The notes beneath the pieces are model-generated. The model saw only the letters and a program-made list of their open reading frames with translations. It was not told where the DNA came from and ran no database searches. Below are positions 1 to 5,882 of a DNA stretch of 5,882 nt, one piece after another. The stretch's first letter is position 1. Each line of letters opens with the position of its first letter. The stretch lies in NCBI GenBank assembly GCA_900549705.1, contig URPI01000134.1, forward strand, positions 1 to 5,882, given 5' to 3'. The position numbers were made by a program, and so were the translations under genes. The DNA comes from an uncultured Eubacteriales bacterium (lineage in GTDB: Bacteria > Bacillota > Clostridia > Oscillospirales > Oscillospiraceae).

Positions 1-60
1 CATCAGTCAGCCGGTTCCGAAGTGCCGTCTGACAGCTTCCCCCCGGGGGAAGCCAGGGGG
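1..60. repeat. Compound palindromic intergenic repeat, cut by the window edge
   Basis: Two adjacent inverted repeats are visible. The first pairs GTCAG (6-10) with CTGAC (29-33), with an inner CGG (12-14)/CCG (25-27) pairing. The second is a perfect 9-bp stem, GCTTCCCCC (35-43) with GGGGGAAGC (45-53). From memory, this layout (CATCAGTCA, a small stem, TGACAGCTTCCCCC, then GGGGGAAGCC) resembles repeats scattered between genes in Faecalibacterium and related Oscillospiraceae; that link is recall, not a search result. No T-run follows the strong stem on either strand, so it is not a standard intrinsic terminator. The left end is probably missing, because the repeat begins at the very first base. 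Confidence 0.6.
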
Positions 61-61
61 T

Positions 62-83
62 GCTAACTTTTAGCGTGTACGCT
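62..83. repeat. Two overlapping small inverted repeats
   Basis: GCTAA (62-66) pairs with TTAGC (70-74) around a 3-nt loop. AGCGT (72-76) pairs with ACGCT (79-83) around a 2-nt spacer, or as a 4-bp stem with a 4-nt loop. The two stems share bases 72-74, so they cannot both form completely in one RNA. Each is short and could arise by chance. No function is assigned. Confidence 0.4.
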
Positions 84-138
84 CTACTACAAGGGGGTTG
101 CGCCATCCACCCTGGTGCTTCCTGAAATCCGGGGTTAC

Positions 139-157
139 GGGCGGATTCTATCCGCCC
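139..157. repeat. Perfect 8-bp inverted repeat with 3-nt loop (GGGCGGAT type)
   Basis: GGGCGGAT (139-146) and ATCCGCCC (150-157) form a perfect stem around TCT. After a C/C mismatch, TA (136-137) can pair with TA (159-160). The opposite strand reads as CCGTAGGGGCGGATAGAATC followed by CGCCCGTA. From memory this looks like a family of short intergenic repeats (TAGGGGCGGAT...ATCCGCCC) common in gut clostridial genomes. No T-tract follows, so a terminator role is not supported. It lies about 120 nt upstream of the def start codon. Confidence 0.6.
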
Positions 158-171
158 CTACGGTGGCGTAT

Positions 172-202
172 GTAAACCGCAGGTTTTGGAGCGGTACGTT
201 AC
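172..202 (+). repeat. Imperfect hairpin in the region upstream of def
   Basis: GTAAACCGC (172-180) can pair with GCGGT (191-195) and, after a 3-nt bulge, with TTAC (199-202). The terminal loop is 10 nt. It may belong to the neighbouring repeat or to the def leader RNA. Neither the transcription start nor any ligand-binding signature is visible, so no regulatory class is proposed. Confidence 0.35.
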
Positions 203-259
203 CGGGCGGGTCAGGAAATCAATGTATCCGTACTGACTCCGTCGCGTCACGAAAAAGAT

Positions 260-264
260 AGGAG
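260..264 (+). promoter_or_regulatory. Ribosome binding site of def
   Basis: AGGAG lies 11 nt before the ATG at 276, in a purine-rich stretch (251-270). The spacing is slightly long but usable, and it supports the chosen start. The next in-frame ATG (309-311) lies inside the conserved N-terminal part of the protein. Confidence 0.6.
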
Positions 265-275
265 AAAAGAGTAAC

Positions 276-761
276 ATGGGACTTCGCAAGATTTTAACGG
301 TTGACGATATGGCCTTGCACAAGGTTTGCAGACCTGTTGAGAAATTTGACCGCCGTCTGCACAAGCTGCTGGACGACATGAGAGAAACCCTGGCCGATGC
401 CAACGGCGTTGGATTAGCCGCCCCCCAGGTGGGCATTTTGCGCAGAGTGGTGATTGTGGATACCGGCGAGGAAATTTTGGAGCTGGTGAACCCGGAGCTG
501 GTGGAAACCGACGGCGAGCAGGAGGGGGCAGAGGGATGCCTCAGCGTACCCGGCAAGTACGGCCTGGTGAAGCGCCCCTACTATGCCAAGGTGCGTGCCC
601 AGGATCGGGACGGCAACTGGTACGAGGCCGAGGGCGAGGAGCTGATTGCCCGCTGCTTCTGCCATGAGATTGACCATCTGGATGGCATTGTTTATACCGA
701 GGTGATGGAGCGCTTTCTCACCGATGAGGAGCTGCGAGCCGAAGCGGAGGATGACGAGTGA
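276..761 (+). CDS. def: Peptide deformylase
   Basis: Cytosolic metalloenzyme that removes the formyl group from the N-terminal methionine of new proteins as they leave the ribosome. All three family motifs are present: motif I GVGLAAPQ (residues 44-51), motif II EGCLS (86-90) with metal ligand Cys88, and motif III HEIDH (130-134) with metal ligands His130 and His134 and catalytic Glu131. At 161 aa it has the compact length of type 1 deformylases, and the LSVPG continuation after motif II fits that group better than the longer type 2 enzymes of Gram-positives. The last residues are strongly acidic (EELRAEAEDDE), beyond the catalytic core. It is the first gene of the visible operon; its TGA overlaps the fmt GTG start by four bases. 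The deformylase assignment is secure; the subtype is a judgement from motif and length. Confidence 0.97.
   Translation: MGLRKILTVDDMALHKVCRPVEKFDRRLHKLLDDMRETLADANGVGLAAPQVGILRRVVIVDTGEEILELVNPELVETDGEQEGAEGCLSVPGKYGLVKRPYYAKVRAQDRDGNWYEAEGEELIARCFCHEIDHLDGIVYTEVMERFLTDEELRAEAEDDE
746..750 (+). promoter_or_regulatory. Ribosome binding site that fixes the GTG start of fmt
   Basis: GGAGG inside the end of def lies 7 nt before the GTG at 758. This ideal spacing supports the GTG start over the in-frame ATG at 773. Starting at GTG also keeps the conserved N-terminus (MRVVFMGTP) of formyltransferases. Confidence 0.75.
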
Positions 762-1672
762 GAGTTGTATTTATGGGCACGCCGGACATTGCCGCAACGT
801 GCCTGAAAAAAATCCTGGCAGACGGATTCCAGGTGGTGGGTGTTTACACCCAGCCTGACCGCCCCAAGGGGCGGGGCATGAAGCTGGTGGCATCCCCCGT
901 GAAGCTGGTGGCGCAGGAGGCGGGGATTCCCGTATTCCAGCCGGAAAACTTCCGGGAGGAGGAGACGGTGCAGCAGCTGCGGGACCTACAGCCCGATGTG
1001 TGCGCCGTGGTGGCCTATGGCCGTATCCTGCCCCAGAAGGTGCTGGATGTGCCCACCCTGGGCTGCATCAACATTCATGCCAGTGTGCTGCCCAAGTACC
1101 GCGGCTCTGCCCCCTATCAGTGGGCGGTGCTGGATGGTCTGACCGAAACCGGCGTAACCGCCATGTATCTGGTGCGGGAAATGGATGCCGGTGATATTAT
1201 CGACGTGTCCAAGACCCCCATTGGGGAAAATGAGACTGCCGGCGAGCTGCTCGACCGGCTGGCAGTGCTGGGTGCGGAGTTACTGAGCAAGACCCTGGGG
1301 CGGTTCGCTTCCGGCCAGCAGATTTCCCGCACCCCCCAGGACGAAAGCCAGGTGAGCTTTGCGCCCATGCTGGACAAAGCCATGTGTCCGATTGACTGGA
1401 ACAAAACCGCCCAGCAGATTCACAACCAGGTGCGGGGGCTGCATCCCTGGCCGGTTGCCACCATGGAGCTGAACGGCACCCAGTTTAAGGTGCATGAAAC
1501 CAGAGTGGTGGAGGGGCAGGGGGTTCCCGGCTCTGTGCTGGAACTGAACAAGCACGGGCTGGTGATTGCCTGCGGCCAGGGAGCCATTGAGGTTCGCTCC
1601 CTGCAAGCCCAGAGCGGTAAGCGGATGAATGCACCGGACTATTTCCGGGGACATCCCCTGGAAGCGAAATGA
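758..1672 (+). CDS. fmt: Methionyl-tRNA formyltransferase
   Basis: Transfers a formyl group from 10-formyltetrahydrofolate to Met on initiator tRNA, producing the fMet-tRNA that starts bacterial translation. The N-terminal Rossmann-type domain begins MRVVFMGTP. The flexible substrate loop TQPDRPKGRG is at residues 31-40. The catalytic Asn105 and His107 lie in NIHAS, followed by the family signature LPKYRGSAP (111-119). The third catalytic residue, Asp143, sits in MDAGD. The C-terminal tRNA-binding domain starts near residue 200 and contains GLHPWP (227-232). The length of 304 aa is close to the roughly 315 aa of the E. coli enzyme. It starts with GTG in a GTGA overlap with def, and its stop overlaps rsmB in ATGA, so it is probably translated in coupling with both neighbours. 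Pairing with def is functionally direct, since Def removes the group Fmt adds. Confidence 0.97.
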   Translation: MRVVFMGTPDIAATCLKKILADGFQVVGVYTQPDRPKGRGMKLVASPVKLVAQEAGIPVFQPENFREEETVQQLRDLQPDVCAVVAYGRILPQKVLDVPTLGCINIHASVLPKYRGSAPYQWAVLDGLTETGVTAMYLVREMDAGDIIDVSKTPIGENETAGELLDRLAVLGAELLSKTLGRFASGQQISRTPQDESQVSFAPMLDKAMCPIDWNKTAQQIHNQVRGLHPWPVATMELNGTQFKVHETRVVEGQGVPGSVLELNKHGLVIACGQGAIEVRSLQAQSGKRMNAPDYFRGHPLEAK

Positions 1673-2982
1673 GCGCCAGAGAAACAGCGCTGCAAGCGCT
1701 GATTGCCTGCCGCAAAAACGGCGCCTGGTCCAACGGCGCCCTCAAGCAGCTGATTGCCCGGGATCGGCTGGATGCCCGGGATGCGGCGCTGGCTACCCGG
1801 CTGTGCTACGGCGTGGTGCAGAACCGGGGGAAGTTAGACTTCTATCTGCGGCAGCTGCTCACCGGGAAAATCAGCAATCTTCATCCCGTGGTGCGGGACA
1901 TTCTCCACCTGGGGCTGTATCAGCTCCATGATATGGACAAGATTCCGGAAAGCGCTGCCGTCAACGAGTCGGTGGAGCTGGCGAAAAAGTACTGCAAGGG
2001 GCAAAAAAACGCCCCGGCGCTGGTCAACGCCGTGCTGCGCAATGCCGCCCGCACCCTGGGCTTTTGGCAAGAGCCGGTGTCCTATGCAGACCGCTACAGC
2101 CACCCGGATGAGCTGATTACCCTGCTCAAGCAGAGTCTCCCCAAGGGCACGCTGGAACCCATGCTGATTGCGGACAACATGGCACCGCCGGTGACCATCC
2201 AGGTAAACACTCTGAAAACCACCGCTGCCGCCCTGACGGAAGCGCTGGAAGCCCAGGGCATCGACTGCCAGCCCCATGCCTGGATGAAGGACTGCCTGGT
2301 GCTGTCCGGTCTGGGCAACCTGGAACGGCTGGCAGAATTTGGGGCAGGTCATTTCTATGTGCAGGACCCTGCCTCCAAGCTCAGCGTCCGGTGCGCCGGG
2401 CTGGAAAAGGGCTGGAAGGTGCTGGACTGCTGCGCCGCCCCCGGCGGCAAAAGCTTCGCCGCCGCCATTTTGATGGAGGGCACCGGGCGCATTACCGCCT
2501 GTGATGTCTACCCCCACAAGGCAGAGCTGATTGCAGCCGGAGCCAAGCGGCTGGGACTGGACAGCATTACCGCTCTGTGCCGGGATGCTACGGAAGAAAA
2601 GAATGAATGGAAAGAGCAGTTTGATGCCGTTCTGGCGGATGTACCCTGCTCCGGGTTGGGTATCATCCGAAAAAAACCGGACATTCGCTATAAGAATTTA
2701 ACGGAATTGGAGCAGCTGCCCCCTTTGCAGAAAAAAATTCTGGAGGTGCAGTCCCGGTTTGTGCGCCCCGGCGGGGTGCTGCTGTATTCCACCTGCACCG
2801 TTCTCCCACGGGAAAATGAGCAGGTGGTGGCGCAGTTTTTGGAGGCTCACCCGGAATTTTGCCTGGAAAGGCTGCCCCTGCCGGAAGCCTTGCCGGAAAA
2901 TGAAACCGGGATGCTCACCCTGATTCCCGGGCAATACGATACCGACGGCTTTTTCATCTGCCGTCTGCGGAGGAAGCAATGA
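1669..2982 (+). CDS. rsmB: 16S rRNA (cytosine-C5)-methyltransferase RsmB (Sun/Fmu family)
   Basis: SAM-dependent enzyme that makes 5-methylcytosine in 16S rRNA (C967 in E. coli numbering). Residues 1 to about 130 form the NusB-like RNA-binding domain that separates RsmB from other m5C methyltransferases. A linker and a Rossmann-fold catalytic domain follow. SAM motif I is VLDCCAAPGGK (251-261). Motif IV is DVPCSGLG (324-331), with Cys327 as the releasing cysteine. Motif VI is YSTCT (373-377), with Cys376 as the nucleophile that attacks C6 of cytosine. The end, DGFFICRLRR (426-435), matches the usual DGFF C-terminus. The full length of 437 aa is typical. Only a weak purine stretch, GGAAG (1660-1664), precedes the ATG at short spacing, so expression probably depends on coupling to fmt through the ATGA overlap. 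Confidence 0.95.
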   Translation: MSARETALQALIACRKNGAWSNGALKQLIARDRLDARDAALATRLCYGVVQNRGKLDFYLRQLLTGKISNLHPVVRDILHLGLYQLHDMDKIPESAAVNESVELAKKYCKGQKNAPALVNAVLRNAARTLGFWQEPVSYADRYSHPDELITLLKQSLPKGTLEPMLIADNMAPPVTIQVNTLKTTAAALTEALEAQGIDCQPHAWMKDCLVLSGLGNLERLAEFGAGHFYVQDPASKLSVRCAGLEKGWKVLDCCAAPGGKSFAAAILMEGTGRITACDVYPHKAELIAAGAKRLGLDSITALCRDATEEKNEWKEQFDAVLADVPCSGLGIIRKKPDIRYKNLTELEQLPPLQKKILEVQSRFVRPGGVLLYSTCTVLPRENEQVVAQFLEAHPEFCLERLPLPEALPENETGMLTLIPGQYDTDGFFICRLRRKQ

Positions 2983-3995
2983 ACTTAAAATCCATGACGC
3001 TGCCGGAACTGAGCGCCCTGCTCAAAGAAATGGGGCAGCCTGCCTTCCGGGCAAAGCAGCTGTATGGCTGGCTGCACCGGGGCGTTCGCTCCTATGAGGA
3101 GATGACCAATCTCCCCGGGGCACTGCGGGCAGCGCTGGCGGAAAAATACCCCATCCATGCCCCCACGGTGGTGCGCCGCCAGGAGTCACAAAAGGACGGC
3201 ACCATCAAATACCTCTGGCAGCTGTCCGACGGCAACTGCGTGGAAACGGTGCTGATGCGCTATCACTATGGCAATACCGTGTGCATCTCCACCGAGGTGG
3301 GCTGCCGCATGGGCTGCGCCTTCTGCGCCTCCACCATCGGCGGCCTGGTGCGGAAGCTGGAGCCTTTTGAAATGCTGGACGAGGTGCTGTTTACCCAGGT
3401 GGACTCCGGCCAGCCCATTTCCCACATTGTGCTCATGGGCATTGGGGAGCCGCTGGACAATTTCATGCGGTTTTTGGAGCTGGTGAACAGCCCCGAGGGC
3501 ATGAATATTTCCATGCGCCACATCAGCCTGTCCACCTGCGGCCTGGTGCCCAGGATTGACGAGCTGGCAAAGCGGAAATTGCAGCTGACGCTATCCGTGT
3601 CCCTCCATGCCCCCAATGACCAAATCCGCAATACCATTATGCCGGTGAACAAGGCCTATCCCACCCAGGAGCTGCTGGATGCCTGCCGCCGGTACTACGC
3701 CGAGACTTCCCGGCGGATTTCCTTTGAATACGCCATGATTGATGGGGTCAATGACTCGGTGGAAAATGCCCGGGAGCTGATTTCCCGGCTGCGGGGGCTG
3801 CCGGCACATTTTAACCTCATTCCGCTCAACCATGTGGAGGAGAGTCCCTTAAAGCCCAGCAGCAAGGCGGCGGTTGCCCTGTTCCAGAAGACGCTGGAGG
3901 ACGCGGGCATCCCTGCCACCGTCCGCAGAACATTGGGCGGGGACATCGATGCCTCCTGCGGGCAGCTGAGACGAAAATATACAGCAGAGCAGTAA
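2979..3995 (+). CDS. rlmN: Dual-specificity RlmN: 23S rRNA (adenine-C2) / tRNA methyltransferase
   Basis: Radical SAM enzyme that methylates C2 of A2503 in 23S rRNA and, in characterised members, A37 of some tRNAs. The 4Fe-4S cluster motif CxxxCxxC is Cys109, Cys113 and Cys116. Both extra catalytic cysteines are in place: Cys327 in DASCGQL (the methyl-carrying cysteine, equivalent to E. coli Cys355) and Cys102 in VCIS, seven residues before the cluster motif (equivalent to Cys118). GIGEPLDN (154-161) is the SAM-binding GxGEP segment, and the conserved Glu89 is in VET. The N-terminal 60 residues match the usual small accessory domain. The 338-aa length is normal. GGAGG (2969-2973) precedes the ATG by 5 nt, and the start overlaps the rsmB stop in ATGA. 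The related resistance enzyme Cfr shares these motifs, but this housekeeping operon setting points to RlmN. Confidence 0.95.
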   Translation: MNLKSMTLPELSALLKEMGQPAFRAKQLYGWLHRGVRSYEEMTNLPGALRAALAEKYPIHAPTVVRRQESQKDGTIKYLWQLSDGNCVETVLMRYHYGNTVCISTEVGCRMGCAFCASTIGGLVRKLEPFEMLDEVLFTQVDSGQPISHIVLMGIGEPLDNFMRFLELVNSPEGMNISMRHISLSTCGLVPRIDELAKRKLQLTLSVSLHAPNDQIRNTIMPVNKAYPTQELLDACRRYYAETSRRISFEYAMIDGVNDSVENARELISRLRGLPAHFNLIPLNHVEESPLKPSSKAAVALFQKTLEDAGIPATVRRTLGGDIDASCGQLRRKYTAEQ

Positions 3996-4018
3996 ATCGG
4001 AAAGAAGGTGAATCGCCC

Positions 4019-4750
4019 ATGCAGTGCTGGGGATTGACAGACATCGGATGCGTCCGAAAAATGAACCAGGATGCTTTTGAAATACGACAGTTAGACCGCA
4101 ATACGGCGCTGTGCGTGGTTTGCGACGGAATGGGCGGTGCAAAATCCGGCAATGTGGCCAGCTCCTTGGCCGCAGACGTATTCAGCCAGGAAATCCAGCG
4201 CACCTGGACACCCAGCATGGAATGGGACAAGGCTGACCAGATGCTGAAAAATGCCGTGAAGCTTGCCAATTTCACGGTGTATGACCAGTCAAAGCAGTTT
4301 GAAGAATTCAGCGGCATGGGCACGACCTTGGTTGCCGCCTTGGTGCGGGGCAAACAGGTGTCCGTTGTCAATGTGGGTGACAGCCGCGCTTACCTCATCA
4401 ATCAGCGGGGCATCCGCCAGATTACCCGGGATCACAGCGTGGTGCAGATGATGGTGGAGCGGGGGGAGTTGACCGCAGAGATGGCAAAGTCCTACCCGGG
4501 CAAGAATCTCATTACCCGGGCGGTGGGCACGGAAATGACCGTTCTGTGCGATATATTCCGCCAGGAGGCGGCCAAGGGGGACTTCCTTCTGCTGTGTTCC
4601 GACGGGTTGAGCAATCTGCTGGACGACCAGGAGGTTTTGTTTGAGGTGGTGCATGGGGTCAACAAAGGGCGCTGCTGCCAGCGGCTTTTGGACATTGCCA
4701 TTTCCAGGGGCTCCCCGGACAATGTGACCGCAGTGCTGATTAGCTTGTAA
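4019..4750 (+). CDS. stp: PP2C-family Ser/Thr protein phosphatase (Stp/PrpC)
   Basis: Metal-dependent (Mn/Mg) cytosolic phosphatase that reverses phosphorylation by the kinase encoded next door. PP2C motifs appear in order: RKMNQDAF (13-20), with phosphate-binding Arg13 and metal-site Asp18; CDGMGG (35-40), with Asp36; GMGTT (99-103); VGDSR (119-123); ITRDHS (135-140); LITRAVG (164-170); CSDGL (193-197), with Asp195; and SPDNVT (232-237), with Asp234. All metal ligands are present, so it should be active. The 243-aa length is typical of bacterial Stp/PrpC, and no membrane segment is seen. AAGGTG (4005-4010) lies 8 nt before the ATG. A 23-nt gap follows rlmN and a 27-nt gap precedes the kinase. 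It holds eight cysteines, including a CVVC pair (32-35) just before the metal-binding DGMGG; the last of these occupies a position often Ala in relatives recalled from memory. Confidence 0.95.
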   Translation: MQCWGLTDIGCVRKMNQDAFEIRQLDRNTALCVVCDGMGGAKSGNVASSLAADVFSQEIQRTWTPSMEWDKADQMLKNAVKLANFTVYDQSKQFEEFSGMGTTLVAALVRGKQVSVVNVGDSRAYLINQRGIRQITRDHSVVQMMVERGELTAEMAKSYPGKNLITRAVGTEMTVLCDIFRQEAAKGDFLLLCSDGLSNLLDDQEVLFEVVHGVNKGRCCQRLLDIAISRGSPDNVTAVLISL

Positions 4751-4758
4751 GAAGGCCG

Positions 4759-4765
4759 AAAGGAG
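4759..4765 (+). promoter_or_regulatory. Ribosome binding site of the kinase gene
   Basis: AAAGGAG ends 12 nt before the ATG at 4778. This is a strong match to the anti-SD with somewhat wide spacing. No better in-frame start lies between, and the resulting N-terminus (MNQYIGQLLDGRYELLEVIG) fits the family. Confidence 0.6.
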
Positions 4766-4777
4766 CTATTTCAAAGT

Positions 4778-5882
4778 ATGAATCAATATATTGGACAGCT
4801 GCTGGATGGCCGGTATGAGCTTTTGGAGGTCATCGGCACGGGTGGCATGGCGGTGGTGTATAAGGCGCGCTGCCATCGGCTGAACCGTCTGGTGGCCGTA
4901 AAGGTGCTCAAAGACGAGTTTTCTGCGGATGAAGATTTCCTCCGCCGCTTCCGGGCAGAGGGCGAGGCCGTGGCCATGCTCAGCCACCCAAACATCGTGC
5001 AGGTGTTTGACGTTTCCGCTTCGGAGGATGCCAATTACATCGTTATGGAGCTGATTGACGGCATCTCCCTCAAGCAGTATATGGAGGTCAAGGGCATCCT
5101 CAATTGGAAGGAAACCCTCCACTTTGCAACCCAGATTGCCAAAGGACTGGAACACGCCCACAGCCGGGGCATTGTCCACCGGGACATCAAGCCCCACAAC
5201 GTCATGGTGCTGAAAAACGGTTCTGTCAAGGTGATGGACTTTGGCATTGCCCAGGTGATGAACAAGAGCAACACCCTGACAAAAGAAGCCCTTGGCTCCG
5301 TTCATTACATCTCCCCGGAGCAGGCCAAGGGCAGCTTTACCGACAGCCGCTCGGATATCTATTCTCTGGGCGTTGTAATGTTTGAGATGATGACTGGCCG
5401 CCCACCCTATGACGGCGACTCCCCGGTGGCGGTTGCCATTCAGCATATCAATGGCGGTGCGCCCCGCCCCACCTCCCTGAATCCCAACATTCCGGTGGGG
5501 ATGGAGCAGATCATCATGAAGGCCATGGCGCTGGAACCCAAAGACCGCTATTCCAGCGCGACGGAGCTGCTGAGCGATTTGGAGGAATTTCGGAAGAATC
5601 CGGCGCTGACCTTTGATTATCACGTTCCCGTTGGGGATGATACCAAGATCATCACCCCCATCTCCACCAAGCCGAAAACAACGGCAGAGCGAGTGGCACA
5701 GGCCAAGGGCGGGGTCAAGAGTAATGGAAGGAGCAGCCAGACCGGTGCCGTGCCTGTCCGCCAGACCGGACGGGTGAGCAGCCAGACCGGGCGGAACCCG
5801 GAGGCGCTGGCTCGCGCCCGAAAGCGGCGTAACGGAAAAAGCGGCGAGGCATACAACATTTCAAACGATAACGCAAATGTGA
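4778..5882 (+). CDS. prkC: PrkC/PknB-type Ser/Thr protein kinase, 3' end beyond the window
   Basis: Eukaryotic-like kinase expected to be a membrane receptor acting with the adjacent Stp phosphatase. The reading frame is open to the edge: 368 full codons plus one base, so the gene is partial. Kinase landmarks are complete: glycine loop GTGGMAVVY (20-28), ATP-anchoring Lys42 in VAVKVLK, helix C Glu61, catalytic loop HRDIKPHN (134-141) with Asp136 and Asn141, and DFG (154-156). The activation segment has candidate autophosphorylation threonines Thr166 and Thr168, followed by GSVHYISPEQA (173-183). The kinase domain ends near residue 272. Residues 285-368 form a hydrophilic, Thr/Ser/Gln/Arg-rich linker with three QTG motifs. 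The transmembrane helix and extracellular PASTA repeats normal for this family are not reached. The symbol prkC rests on domain type plus operon position; PASTA domains cannot be confirmed here. Confidence 0.93.
   Translation, partial: MNQYIGQLLDGRYELLEVIGTGGMAVVYKARCHRLNRLVAVKVLKDEFSADEDFLRRFRAEGEAVAMLSHPNIVQVFDVSASEDANYIVMELIDGISLKQYMEVKGILNWKETLHFATQIAKGLEHAHSRGIVHRDIKPHNVMVLKNGSVKVMDFGIAQVMNKSNTLTKEALGSVHYISPEQAKGSFTDSRSDIYSLGVVMFEMMTGRPPYDGDSPVAVAIQHINGGAPRPTSLNPNIPVGMEQIIMKAMALEPKDRYSSATELLSDLEEFRKNPALTFDYHVPVGDDTKIITPISTKPKTTAERVAQAKGGVKSNGRSSQTGAVPVRQTGRVSSQTGRNPEALARARKRRNGKSGEAYNISNDNANV
5731..5790 (+). repeat. Short in-frame direct repeats encoding QTG motifs in the kinase linker
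   Basis: The 15-nt string GAGCAGCCAGACCGG occurs exactly at 5731-5745 and again at 5776-5790, 45 nt apart. Its 9-nt core CCAGACCGG also occurs at 5761-5769, giving core spacings of 24 and 21 nt, all multiples of three. In protein these give SSQTG (319-323), RQTG (328-331) and SSQTG (334-338) in the basic juxtamembrane linker. The repeats preserve the reading frame and probably arose by small in-frame duplications. Confidence 0.7.

Noticed and set aside
35..53. Strong GC stem as an intrinsic terminator
   Set aside because: No T-run follows the stem on either strand. The nearest T stretch (68-71) is about 15 nt away, so it is better read as part of a repeat.
1..73. Two open frames on the + strand at the left edge (stops at 64-66 and 71-73)
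   Set aside because: They run through the palindromic repeat, resemble no family and are most simply translation of repeat DNA rather than the end of an upstream gene.
199..227. Possible promoter (TTACCG, 17 nt, ATGTAT) for def
   Set aside because: Both boxes match the sigma-A consensus poorly, and no other pair in 1-275 was better. No promoter is claimed.
1834..2517. Minus-strand open frame of 227 codons opposite rsmB
   Set aside because: It is a shadow of the methyltransferase coding strand, with no family motifs and no binding site or operon context.
2979..3995. Cfr-type antibiotic-resistance methyltransferase
   Set aside because: The radical SAM and cysteine motifs are shared with RlmN, but the housekeeping operon position and normal RlmN length favour RlmN. 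No mobile-element context is present.
4766..5623. Long minus-strand open frame of 285 codons opposite the kinase gene
   Set aside because: It is antisense to a clear kinase domain, has no recognisable motif and is rich in His, Gln and Leu, as expected from the reverse complement of GC-rich coding DNA.
5880..5882. TGA at the last three bases as the end of the kinase gene
   Set aside because: It is out of frame. The kinase frame reads GTG at 5879-5881 and remains open, so the gene continues past the window.

Overview
The window is a compact, single-strand (+) housekeeping operon: def (peptide deformylase), fmt (methionyl-tRNA formyltransferase), rsmB (16S rRNA m5C methyltransferase), rlmN (23S rRNA/tRNA adenosine-C2 methyltransferase), stp (PP2C phosphatase) and the 5' part of a PrkC/PknB-type Ser/Thr kinase gene that runs off the right edge. 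The gene order matches the conserved Firmicutes cluster known from Bacillus (def-fmt-rsmB-rlmN-prpC-prkC). The GC-rich sequence, G/C-rich third codon positions and palindromic sequences at the left edge suggest a gut clostridial genome of the Oscillospiraceae/Ruminococcaceae type (Faecalibacterium/Subdoligranulum-like). The taxonomic guess is inference from pattern memory and is not proven here.

Layout: bases 1-275 contain no convincing gene. They hold a string of inverted repeats: a two-part palindrome at 6-53, overlapping small hairpins at 62-83, a GGGCGGAT/ATCCGCCC hairpin at 139-157, and an imperfect stem at 172-202. The first and third look like dispersed intergenic repeats. I could not recognise a good promoter there. 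From 276 to 4750 five complete genes follow almost without gaps. The first four are linked by three consecutive 4-nt stop/start overlaps (GTGA, ATGA, ATGA), suggesting translational coupling. Then come a 23-nt gap to stp and a 27-nt gap to the kinase gene, each carrying a Shine-Dalgarno sequence. I saw no intrinsic terminator between the genes.

Function: Fmt adds, and Def later removes, the N-formyl group of initiator methionine, so the first pair opens and closes one cycle. RsmB and RlmN modify the ribosome. Stp and the kinase form an antagonistic Ser/Thr phosphorylation switch; in the family this kinase senses cell-wall fragments through extracellular PASTA domains, which would lie beyond this window. 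All key catalytic motifs are present in every gene. Nothing here looks like a new system. The points most worth a second look are the repeat-rich leader and a short QTG repeat in the kinase's juxtamembrane linker.
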